Assembly: GCF_026711005.1 (NCBI RefSeq)
Contig: NZ_JAPPVJ010000004.1
Coordinates: forward strand, 62,001-126,000
Source of the DNA: Sphingobacterium sp. UT-1RO-CII-1
GTDB lineage: Bacteria; Bacteroidota; Bacteroidia; Sphingobacteriales; Sphingobacteriaceae
DNA: 64,000 bases
Direction: 5' to 3'
The notes below the pieces were generated by a model. It ran no database searches. It was not told the origin of the DNA and saw only the letters and a list, made by a program, of their open reading frames with translations. Shown here piece by piece: positions 18,653-27,200 of the stretch (position 1 is the stretch's first letter; each line of letters opens with the position of its first letter). The position numbers were made by a program, and so were the translations under genes.

Positions 18653-19672
18653 ATGTCTAAGGATAGCAAGCAATCTGCAGATCGTAGCTCTGCTGGAAAG
18701 CCCGATATTCCACACCGTAAGAACGACGAGTTGTTGAAAGGTATCTTTAAAGAGAACTTTCCCGATTTTCTTCGTTTTATGTATGCGGAAGCCGATCAGC
18801 TGTTTGATTTTCCTAAAGGTATCACCTTTCTGGATAAAGAGCTTTTAAAGATTATCCCCGATCGGGATCGTAAGAGCAACACCCGTATTGCCGATCTGTT
18901 GGTTAAAGTTTACCTGCTCGATGGTGCCGAGCGGTGGCTCCTCGTGCATACCGAAATCGAGGGTGGGAGCGACCCTAACTTTTCCTTCCGTATCTTCCAG
19001 TACAACTACCGTATACTGGATCGTTACCAGGTACCTGTCGAAACTATCGCCATTTTTACGGGAGATGATAAGCAGGTTCGGCCCGGCAAGTACGTATACG
19101 ATGGTATAAAAACGTCGCATCATTTTAACTATCTTTCCTATCACATTTTAGACCACGAGGAGGGCGAGCTTCTTGCTATGGACAATATCTTTGCCTATAT
19201 CGTGTTGGCTTGCCGAAAGGCTTTGCTTGAAGGTAAAGTGCCGGAGGAGGAGCTTGCGGCCGATCGTAGCACGATAGCCCGTACTTTGATCGATACGCAG
19301 AAATACGATAAGGATCGGATTATCAGTTTTTTAATCTTCTTGAAAAGCTTTATCTTTATCCGTAATAATGAAATAAACAGTATCTTTGATACATATATTT
19401 ATGAAGTGACAGGAGGCACTATTGATATGGGAGTACTAGAAATCGTAAAAAGACAAGAAAGAGAATATGGTCTTGAAAAGGGTCGTATTGAAGAGCGTGC
19501 ACGTGCTGAACAAGAGCTTGCGCGTGCGGCAGCTGAGAGAATAGCTGAAAAACGATCTTTTATTCGCAACTTGATCAATCAAACTGATTTTTCAGACCAG
19601 CAGATTGCCAGTATCGCCGAGACAACTGTAGCTATGGTCGAGGATGTTCGGGCTGAGGTTGCTAAGAAGTAG
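18653..19672 (+). CDS. Rpn-type PD-(D/E)XK nuclease/putative transposase family protein
   Basis: A 339-aa protein of the recombination-promoting nuclease/putative transposase family (PDDEXK). The N-terminal half carries the conserved block DELLKGIFKENFPDFLRFMY, then TRIADLLVKVYLL (D81) and LLVHTEIEGG (E101, E103), and FRIFQYNYRILDRYQVP. Where many members have ExQ or ExK, this one has E-I-E. The C-terminal third is charged and coiled-coil-like (EREYGLEKGRIEERARAEQE...), typical of the family, ending in a small helical domain. The first about 680 bases are visibly more GC-rich than the last 340 and than all neighbours, suggesting recent transfer or mosaic origin. Rpn proteins act in horizontal gene transfer or phage defence; the role here is unknown. 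Confidence 0.85.
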   Translation: MSKDSKQSADRSSAGKPDIPHRKNDELLKGIFKENFPDFLRFMYAEADQLFDFPKGITFLDKELLKIIPDRDRKSNTRIADLLVKVYLLDGAERWLLVHTEIEGGSDPNFSFRIFQYNYRILDRYQVPVETIAIFTGDDKQVRPGKYVYDGIKTSHHFNYLSYHILDHEEGELLAMDNIFAYIVLACRKALLEGKVPEEELAADRSTIARTLIDTQKYDKDRIISFLIFLKSFIFIRNNEINSIFDTYIYEVTGGTIDMGVLEIVKRQEREYGLEKGRIEERARAEQELARAAAERIAEKRSFIRNLINQTDFSDQQIASIAETTVAMVEDVRAEVAKK

Positions 19673-19770
19673 CCCGATATAGGCTTTGTTTATCTATTGA
19701 TGAAAGAAAAGGAGCTCTACAAAGTAAAATCAAGGAGCTCTAACTAGAGCTTTATTATAATACTATTGCA

Positions 19771-19804
19771 AAAACCGCTTGTTATTTAAATAGGCGGTTT
19801 TTTT
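19771..19804 (+). terminator. Rho-independent terminator after the rpn-like gene
   Basis: AAAACCGC (19771-19778) pairs perfectly with GCGGTTTT, which runs on into seven T (19794-19804). It lies about 100 bases after the Rpn-type stop codon. Confidence 0.85.
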
Positions 19805-19843
19805 GTTCTATGGTTTTAATGGGAATAGCACTATAAAATCAAT

Positions 19844-20010
19844 CTAATTCAATCGTGACATCAGTGGTGTCACAATCTTTACATCTTGAAATTGCTCGGC
19901 AAACTGCATCATCCTACGCACATTCCGTAATGAATAATTTCTTCCGAAGTTTTTTGTAATTAAGATGTTTTCAATTTCTTTATGTTCATTTCTATTGCTA
20001 ATTCTTAATT
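19844..20010 (-). pseudogene. Remnant of a DUF1016/YhcG-type nuclease gene
   Basis: Read on the minus strand, this piece gives about 55 codons containing ITKNFGRNYSLRNVRRMM followed by QFAEQFQDVKIVTPLMSRLN and a TAG stop at 19844-19846. The pattern (FG..(F/Y)S..N(L/V)..M..F...F.D..I....M..L) matches the N-terminal helical domain of DUF1016 (YhcG) proteins, where LSWSHF normally follows. Here the frame stops exactly where that motif should begin. An upstream TAA bounds the other side. No start codon or nuclease domain is left. I read it as a decayed fragment, probably of a transferred gene, next to the Rpn-type gene. The rest of 19673-20104 holds only a terminator and no other gene. Confidence 0.55.
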
Positions 20011-20104
20011 ATGATTTTTTACACTCCATCTTTCTTCACCAATTCATCATACCGGTCTATGATGTATGACTGATTGATAAAAATACACAAGGTTTTTCTC
20101 CCTT

Positions 20105-20476
20105 TCATTTTTTATCCAATTCTATTACTATTGGCAGTTCATAAGCAATCCGGGTTGGAACATTGCCAACTTTCACTACTTTCCAGTTTTTGGCTTTTAG
20201 CAATCGTTTTACGATTTGTTCATCAACACCATATCCTATGCTATCTTTGACTGCTACCTCACTGAGCGATCCGTCTAGCTCTACGACAAACCAATATTTG
20301 CCGGATAGCCTTTTCTTGCCTGTTTCTTTTCTAGTAGGAAGTTTAAGATCTTTAGTTACAGTTCTTTTAGTCACACTGTGGTCTAATGTAGAGTTAGGGT
20401 CTAGCTCTTGACAGTAGCTAGTCGTGACAACGGCTACTAAGCATATTAAAATTGATATTTGTTTCTTTAAGTTCAT
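20105..20476 (-). CDS. Small exported protein with TonB C-terminal-like domain
   Basis: A 123-aa protein with a signal peptide (about 1-22, ending TTSYCQ). The mature part has the pattern of a TonB C-terminal domain: a strand GKYWFVVELDGSLSEVAV, a GVDEQIVKRLLKAKNWK helix, and a final strand RIAYELPIVIEL. There is no transmembrane proline-rich arm and no peptidase M56 part, so it is a free-standing domain and not a complete energy transducer. The gene follows the XRE-type regulator after 24 bases on the same strand, so the two are probably cotranscribed. Its partner is unknown. Confidence 0.65.
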   Translation of the reverse strand: MNLKKQISILICLVAVVTTSYCQELDPNSTLDHSVTKRTVTKDLKLPTRKETGKKRLSGKYWFVVELDGSLSEVAVKDSIGYGVDEQIVKRLLKAKNWKVVKVGNVPTRIAYELPIVIELDKK

Positions 20477-20500
20477 TTGATAGCCAAGGTTATATGATGC

Positions 20501-21328
20501 TTATTTTTTTAAAAGTTTTTCTCCTTCAATTGTAAGGCGGTATTTCTGAAATTTACTCGTTGAGGCTTTTTCTGTTTTTTCTATCAATAACAAATCTTCT
20601 AGTACTTTAATGGTTCTAGATATATTGTTACTTTCATTTTTAAGCCTAACTAGCTCCATTAAGTTTTTTCTTGAATCTTCAATTCCATTTAAATGTTTTA
20701 ATATAATGGACATCTTTCTATATGCTGGATTCACTAAGTTGTCAGGATTTGCATAGGGTATTTCTTCTAGTTTTCTTGTTAGATGGTAAAAACTATCTAT
20801 TTCTTCAGGTAGATTATTAGACTTTCTTTTGTATTCATAAGGTCTACCTGGAGACCTAATAATTAATCCATCCTTTACAATTGAATCGAGAGCGTTTTGC
20901 ATCCTGTCTTTTAAGAAAACCCAATTATATCTAGATTTTATGACTGAAATGAGATTGGATGTAGATATGAATTCATCAAGGGTTTTCGAAGTTAGCATTC
21001 TGTAAAGAATCACTTCTTTAGGACCCGGTTTCTCACTAAGATGTTGCATGACAGAATCGTCGTGTTGATGTTTAGCCAGAAATCTTCTTCTTAACTCAAT
21101 CCAATCTGGTATTTCTCTATTTGAATATACTTCCTCCATGGAATGATTGTAAAATGAAACTAAATCTTGAAATCTGCTCATTGGATAAGGAAGTTCTCCA
21201 TTTTCAATTCTTTCGATAGTAGTTGTAGGAACTTTGGTGCATTTACTTACTTGTTCTCGAGTTAAAAGTAGCCTTAATCGTGTTGTTTTAAGAAACTTTG
21301 CAGCTGTGATTTCAGGAGAATTATTCAT
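20501..21328 (-). CDS. XRE-type helix-turn-helix protein with C-terminal winged-helix-like region
   Basis: A 275-aa protein. Residues about 9-62 form an XRE/Cro-type helix-turn-helix (LRLLLTREQVSKCTKVPTTT then IERIENGELPYP). The rest is helical and charged. It includes VILYRMLTSKTLDEFISTSN and a C-terminal winged-helix-like part (MELVRLKNESNNISRTIKVL then EDLLLIEKTEKASTSKFQKY and RLTIEGEKLLKK) resembling a MarR/PadR-like wing. The long middle and second DNA-binding-like end are unlike a simple phage repressor. It is the first gene of a two-gene minus-strand unit with the TonB-C-like protein, and faces the structured DNA at 21.4-21.8 kb. Targets unknown. Confidence 0.7.
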   Translation of the reverse strand: MNNSPEITAAKFLKTTRLRLLLTREQVSKCTKVPTTTIERIENGELPYPMSRFQDLVSFYNHSMEEVYSNREIPDWIELRRRFLAKHQHDDSVMQHLSEKPGPKEVILYRMLTSKTLDEFISTSNLISVIKSRYNWVFLKDRMQNALDSIVKDGLIIRSPGRPYEYKRKSNNLPEEIDSFYHLTRKLEEIPYANPDNLVNPAYRKMSIILKHLNGIEDSRKNLMELVRLKNESNNISRTIKVLEDLLLIEKTEKASTSKFQKYRLTIEGEKLLKK

Positions 21329-21467
21329 AATTCAATCTAAAACACAAAAAGGATTGTTTTTTTAATATTTTTGGGTTTTATTAAAAATATTCACTATGTT
21401 TGATTATTGATTTATAGATATTTATATTTTTTATTAAAATCTATACTTAGGCATTAAAAGTAAAGGG

Positions 21468-21665
21468 TCTCGACTGCAAATCCGACAATTTATCCAAGCG
21501 AGACGGTAGACTAATGCCCAATGCGATATTTTATATACATTTGTAGATACTATAGCGCATGGGCTCTATCGTTATATCGTCTTGGAGGGGTCGGACCTTG
21601 CAGTACGATGATAGGGCTCGCTATAGTTTCTATCTCTCGAGACTCATAACATAAACAAGTTATGA
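21468..21665. other. Structured non-coding segment with nested inverted repeats
   Basis: Several inverted repeats are packed in 200 bases: GTCTCG (about 21469) with CGAGAC 30 bases later; ACTATAGCG (about 21549) with CGCTATAGT about 70 bases later, enclosing a partial CTATCGT/ACGATGATAG pairing; and CATAAC (21645-21650) with GTTATG (21659-21664). No ORF fits. It looks like a folded RNA or leader, though I cannot match it to a known class. Confidence 0.45.
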
Positions 21666-21695
21666 ACTTAAAACAATTTCTTCAAAACATTTTTT

Positions 21696-21765
21696 GCCCT
21701 CCAGAATAATGGGGTGTCGTAGTTTATTTGTTAAACTACGATGATGTATTCCTATGGAAGAGGGC
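21696..21765. other. Long stem-loop upstream of the 11-bp repeat
   Basis: An outer pair GCCCTC (21696-21701)/GAGGGC (21760-21765) encloses an inner perfect hairpin CGTAGTTT (21718-21725)/AAACTACG (21733-21740). A T-rich stretch (21779-21790) follows, so on the plus strand it could act as an attenuator or terminator. Confidence 0.55.
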
Positions 21766-21970
21766 GCCCCGATATAGGATTTTTATTTTTTGTAAACCAT
21801 TTATGAATTTTATAAATCTATGTTACTATGATGCGATTTTTACGCAAAGGGGATTGTTATGCCCTAGAAAAACCTATAAAGAAAAGATATTACTTATCTC
21901 TAAATAGCTTTCAATGTTTATTGCTGTCTCTCAGCACAATTTATTATCAGTTTAGTTGTAATGTTCAGAA

Positions 21971-21988
21971 GTCCCGCGCCCGCGGGAC
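21971..21988. other. GC-rich perfect palindrome
   Basis: GTCCCGCG and CGCGGGAC are separated by two C, an 8-bp perfect inverted repeat in otherwise AT-rich DNA. It stands about 185 bases before the 11-bp tandem repeat. Confidence 0.6.
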
Positions 21989-22156
21989 AACTGACGAAGG
22001 TGGGAGAGGCAAGAAACCAGCAGTCATGAAGCCATCATGGAGCATGGCTAATGTAATGTCTTTTAATACACTCCTTATACACTGTTACTACTTCACGCAT
22101 ACTTGGAGAATACTTAGGCCATACACTAAGACCGCTTCGGCTAAGGTAGCCGGGGT

Positions 22157-22398
22157 GTTCGGGGTGGCTTCGAGATTGGGTCGTACTTTGGTGCACATTT
22201 GTTCGACTGGTGTTCGACTGCTGTTCGAGTGTTGTTCGGGTGCTGTTCGAGTGCGACTCGAAGCCCAGTCGAAGGACTGTCGAAGAGCACCCGAAGGATT
22301 GTCGAACAAGTGTCGAAGCCGACTCGAAGCCCAGTCGAAGGCGAGTCGAAGAGCACTCGAAGGATTGTCGAACAACTCCCGAAGCCGAGTCGAAGGAC
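22157..22398. repeat. Tandem repeat of 22 units of 11 bp with TCGA core and orientation switch
   Basis: The segment divides exactly into 22 consecutive 11-base units. The first four (22157-22200) are degenerate, and the next 18 (22201-22398) nearly all carry TCGA or a one-base variant (TCGG, CCGA) at the same place. Units 22201-22255 have the form GTTCGAGTGnT; those from 22256 on have the inverted form nnTCGAAGnnn, for example AGTCGAAGGAC. The left and right arms are therefore partly complementary and could form a large hairpin or cruciform. Eleven is not a multiple of three and all six frames stay open, so this is a DNA- or RNA-level repeat and not a protein repeat. The period is close to one helical turn. 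Confidence 0.92.
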
Positions 22399-22439
22399 GA
22401 GCAAATATACCACCACGTTTTGCTTGCCATGACGGGAAG

Positions 22440-24260
22440 ATGATGAATGATCTCTATATGAATCGATTGATTTCAAGGCGGTTTGAGTCGTTTTGCAAAG
22501 GGGTTAGGGGTGAAGTGGAGTCTATGTTGGTTAAAAATAAAAGGAGCTCTCAAAACGGCTTAAATGAAGCTGGTAGTTTCCTGTTTGATAAAGAAAGTGT
22601 GCAAAGAGCTGAATGCTCCCTTAAATTTCTAGTCAGTCGCCTGAATCTAAAAATCGGAACGAAGCTATCCCAGTTTAAATTTTCGATTTTTGGGACAAGC
22701 GGGAAAAAGAGAGCGAACGATATTAAAAAGCCTTTGGTCTATGGCTTGCAGCTTATAGCGATATTTTGTGTGTTGTTTAATTTTGCTTCTATAGTAGAAG
22801 CAAAGGCTCAGGAGCTCCGCCAAGGCGGGGCGACTGGGATAGGGGAGATCAAGCCTTTAGAAATAGGGGATACCGTACCCAATGTTTCGTTAAAGATCTT
22901 AAATAGCGATCGTAAAATAGTTCAAGATAGATTGCGTAATTATGGAGGTAAAAAGTGGATTATCTTAGAGTTTTGGAATACTATCTGTGGGCCATGTATT
23001 GCAGCTATGCCCCATCTATTTGAGATACAAGCACAGCTCAAAGAGCGAATTGAAGTTCTGCCTGTAACTTGGGAAGCTAGTGAGAGAATCAATCTATTCT
23101 TTGAAAATATAAAGAACACTCCGTTGGTGGCCCTCCAACACAAATTCCGGACAGCTGTAGAAGATTCCTTACTGCGTAAGTTGTTTGGTCAATTCTCCTA
23201 CCCGCACACGGTGATTCTTGATGAAAAACGGATTGTTCGCCTGATCACGAAACCACAATATCTAACTACAGCCTCACTAAGTGAGTTAATGGATGGGAAA
23301 AGTAATCCTATTAAAAATCAGCTAATATCACTAGATGGTGACCCCTTATTTAAAACAAACCCCATCATAAAAAACGAACCAAAATTAGTTTTCTATAGTG
23401 GGATTACCAGTTTTGTACAGGGATTAACGACAGACTATATTTTCAAGCTTGACTCTACTGCGGGAACGGTACATGAGCTAATTCCAAATAGATCTATCCT
23501 AAACTTGTACAATAGTGCCCGGTTGACAGACGGCTCCTATCCTAAAGGGCTCTCTCTTCGCCCGCAAAGCCGTCTCCTGCTCGTGGAAGAGCCACATAAA
23601 TTTGCCTATATACCTAAAAAACAGTTAGATCTGGAGTCGAAGTTAGCCTGGGATCAAGAAAATTGCTATAATTATGAACTATGTCTTCCGTATGATCTAG
23701 GAGATAGCGAATATAGAAGAAAAAGGTTAGGACAGGATCTCGATAGTTTCTTTGGATTGAAAAGTAGCGTAACTACCGCTACGGTACCGTGTTTGGTGAT
23801 TTGCCAGAGTAAAGAAGCTGAGACATTGTCACCCAAAGATACAAGTAAAAGTAAGTTGTTGGTTATTAATGGATTGGTGCCGAGTAGACTGAAAGAACGT
23901 GAATTAGTAATTGGTCCAGCTGAATCGGGAGCTCTCAACTATATTAGGGGGCTGGATTTCAAGGAGCTCTGTGTAGCACTGCAAAAATTAAGCAATGCAA
24001 CACTACCTGTGATCATAACCGACCTCCCCACAGACGTTCACTTTAATATAGATTTTGTTTCCAGCTCCAATTCATTAGGTATGCTAAAAAAAGCATTAGA
24101 GAATAGTGGATATAAACTTGTCGAAGGGAAGGCTGAAGTGGAACTATTTGTGATCCGTGACCAAAATCGTAAAGAGTCTTTCGATGACCTTGTCTTCACT
24201 CCACTAGGTTATTTGACTCGGGAAGATTGGTTAAACAATTTTTCTGACTCAACAAATTAA
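22440..24260 (+). CDS. TlpA-like thioredoxin-fold protein with long N-terminal extension and C-terminal DUF3738-like region
   Basis: A thioredoxin-family protein. The reading frame is open from 21828, but the first about 200 codons cross non-coding structure and the 11-bp repeat. I therefore start at the ATG at 22440 (606 aa); 22458 and 22524 are other candidates. A hydrophobic helix (LVYGLQLIAIFCVLFNFASI) then leads into a TlpA/AhpC-type domain: LEIGDTVPNVSLKI, then EFWNTICGPCIAAMPHL with the redox pair CGPC (first Cys at base 22986), and the cis-Pro region FSYPHTVILD. The last about 250 residues (NYELCLPYDLGDSEY, then ELCVALQKLSNATLPVIITD and NSGYKLVEGKAEVELFVI) resemble the DUF3738 pattern, with moderate confidence. 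Only 9 bases separate it from susC, so it heads the operon. Likely role: thiol-disulfide exchange in the periplasm linked to the SusCD pair. Confidence 0.78.
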   Translation: MMNDLYMNRLISRRFESFCKGVRGEVESMLVKNKRSSQNGLNEAGSFLFDKESVQRAECSLKFLVSRLNLKIGTKLSQFKFSIFGTSGKKRANDIKKPLVYGLQLIAIFCVLFNFASIVEAKAQELRQGGATGIGEIKPLEIGDTVPNVSLKILNSDRKIVQDRLRNYGGKKWIILEFWNTICGPCIAAMPHLFEIQAQLKERIEVLPVTWEASERINLFFENIKNTPLVALQHKFRTAVEDSLLRKLFGQFSYPHTVILDEKRIVRLITKPQYLTTASLSELMDGKSNPIKNQLISLDGDPLFKTNPIIKNEPKLVFYSGITSFVQGLTTDYIFKLDSTAGTVHELIPNRSILNLYNSARLTDGSYPKGLSLRPQSRLLLVEEPHKFAYIPKKQLDLESKLAWDQENCYNYELCLPYDLGDSEYRRKRLGQDLDSFFGLKSSVTTATVPCLVICQSKEAETLSPKDTSKSKLLVINGLVPSRLKERELVIGPAESGALNYIRGLDFKELCVALQKLSNATLPVIITDLPTDVHFNIDFVSSSNSLGMLKKALENSGYKLVEGKAEVELFVIRDQNRKESFDDLVFTPLGYLTREDWLNNFSDSTN

Positions 24261-24269
24261 AACCAAGCA

Positions 24270-27200
24270 ATGAAAAATTTAATCAGATTATATTTATGCT
24301 ATTTAGTCTGGCTACCGATAGCTGTCACGGCTAATCAGACTCAAGATTCACTTATAGGAAAAGTCCTCAATAGGGATAACGAGCAGCCGTTATCAGGTGC
24401 CTCAATTCGTATCTTGGGTTCGCCAGCAGCAGTACAGACAGATGTATTAGGGGCATTCACACTGATAATTTCCGATTCAGAGGAGCTTTACCTTATTGCC
24501 TCCCATATCGGCTTTCAAAATGATACGATTTATTGGGGCGGTTTACGGGATACAGAACTCATTTTTAAGCTTACTCCTCAGGAAAACACCATTGAAGAGG
24601 TTCTTGTCTCCACGGGATATAGTCAGTTGTCTCAAAAGCATCAGACGGGCTCCTTTGAAACTATTGACCAAAAGCTGTTTAATAGACAGTTTAGCACCGA
24701 TATATTGAGCCGTTTAGATGGTGTGGCTAACAGTTTAATGTTTGATAGAAGAAATACGTCCATGTCATCCATCCAAATCAGAGGTCTAACGACATTAACG
24801 GGTGCTATTGCACAACCTTTGATTATCCTGGATAATTTCCCATATGAAGGAGATATTAACAACATTAACCCCAATGATATAGATCAGGTTACAATATTAA
24901 AAGATGCTGCTGCGGCTTCAATTTGGGGAGCAAGAGCCGGTAATGGCGTGATTGTGATGACGACAAAAAAAGGGCGTTTTGAGGCGAATCGAAGTATATC
25001 GATGAATGGTAATATCGGCTTTACGCAACGTCCAAACTTATTTTATACGCCACAAATGAAGAGTTCTGACTTTATTGATATAGAGAAATTTCTATTTAAT
25101 GAAGGGGAATATGATTTTTTACTAGGTAATAGAACGTCTTGGCCAGTGATAACTCCTGTAGTTGAGATCTTGCAGAAAGAAAAGAATGGAATTTATACAA
25201 CAGAACAGGCTAGCAATATGATCGATAAGTTGAGGGAAATTGATGTTAGAAAAGATCTATATAATTATTTTTACCGTAATGCGATGAGTCGGCAGTATAG
25301 CATTGGTCTTTCTGGTGGGACACAAAATACTAATTATAGTCTTTCTGGTGGTTACGATCGGAATCTAAGTAATGCTGTAGGAGATTCCTATGAACGTATA
25401 TCCTTCCGCTCGGCCAATACTTATAGATTGATGAAGAACCTAACCTTGGATGCCTCTTTGATGTACACGCATAGCAAGAACGTAGCCAATAACCCTGGGC
25501 CAATATACACTTCAGATTTAGCAGGGCCATTATACCCTTATGCAGATTTAGTGGATAATAATGGGAACGCATTGGTGCTGGAACGTAATTATCGAAATGT
25601 TTTTATAGATTCCATAGTGAGCGATAAACTGCTGGATTGGCGATATAGACCGTACGATGAAATAGATATAGCTGATAACAGTTTACGTGTTGAAGATATG
25701 GTGTTCAATTTTGGAACAAATTATAAATTTCTAAACTTGTTCGAAGCACAGATAAAATACCAATTTCATACTGCTTTGCAAAAGGGACGCAATCATCAAT
25801 CTTTAGATTCATGGTATACGCGAAACATTATTAATCGCTTTAGTCAGATCGACGGTGACGTTGTTAAGTATAGGGTGCCGCTGGGCGGGATTTTAGATGA
25901 GACGCATAGTAACCGGAATGGTCATTCTGTGCGCGGACAACTGAACTTCACTTTTGATAAGGAGAGAGAACATTCTATTCGGACTTTTTTAGGAGCTGAG
26001 ATAAGACGTAGTACATTATCGTATCGCCAAGATCGTACTTACGGCTATGATGATGATTATCTAGCATATAGTACAGTAGATCCCACGAACCGCTATCCTA
26101 TCTATGAAGGGCTTTCCGCAGATGCTTATATTCCTTATGGAGCAGGCTTCCGAGCTAACGAAGATCGAGCTGTATCTTTATATATTAATGGCTCGTATGC
26201 TTTTCTGGAAAGGTATATATTGACTGCAAGTGCTAGGCGGGATGCAACAAATTTATTTGGCACAACAACAAACAATAAATGGAAACCCTTATGGTCCGTA
26301 GGTGGAGCATGGGAGATTTCTCGTGAACCTTTTTATAAGTTGACAGCTTTATCTTTGTTAAAGTTGCGATTAACGCATGGATATACCGGCAATGTTAATA
26401 ACAGTGTCTCCGCACTGACTACACTCGCTTTTTTTCCGATGAGTGGAGTCACACAGTTGCCGTATGCCTACATTGATTCGCCTCCAAATCCATCTTTACG
26501 CTGGGAACAGGTGCGCACATGGAATGTTGGTGTTGATTTTTCCTCTAAGAAGAATCGAATCCGCGGAATATTGGAATACTATAATAAAAGTTCAACAGAT
26601 GTTATTACAGCTGAAGCGGCAGATCCGACGACGGGTTATCTTAGATTTAAAAGAAATAGCGCCTCTCTACAAAACCGGGGTATAGATATCATCCTGACTA
26701 CGGTTAATCTGATGGGAGCATTGGGTTGGCAATCCGATTTCATGATGAGCAAGAATAGGTTGATAGTAGATAGATATCTAGGTGAACAGCTTAAGCCAAG
26801 TAGCATGGTAGGAAATGGAGCTACTATATTACCAATACAGGGGCAAGGAGCTTACAATATTGTGAGTTATCGATGGGCAGGGCTTGATCCCGAAAATGGA
26901 AATCCATTGGGGTATGTAGCAGGGGAGATTTCTGATAATTATAGGGACATTATCGATAATGCCACAATCGACGATCTTGTATTTCACGGATCGCCTACAC
27001 CAGAATACTTTGGAGCTCTACGCAACACTTTGTCGTATAAACAGCTTTCGCTCTCAATAAACATTACTTATAGAACTAACTATCATTTTAGAAGAAACTC
27101 GGTTTTGTATCGAGGAATATATGGAGGTGAGGTAGGTCATGGCGATTATTATAAACGTTGGCAAAAGCCAGGAGACGAAAGGCAAACATACATTCCTTCC

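Noticed and set aside
20020..20090. Second pseudogene piece (INQSYIIDRYDELVKKDGV) on the minus strand
   Set aside because: It is a short open stretch between stops in another frame; I could not link it to a family.
21468..21665. Retron or 6S RNA
   Set aside because: There is no reverse transcriptase gene, and I could not show the 6S-type single long helix with a central bubble.
22157..22398. CRISPR array
   Set aside because: Units are 11 bases, contiguous and without spacers; no cas genes are nearby.
22035..22476. Several overlapping small ORFs on both strands across the tandem repeat
   Set aside because: They exist only because the TCGA repeat makes few stop codons in any frame; none has a plausible start context or protein pattern.
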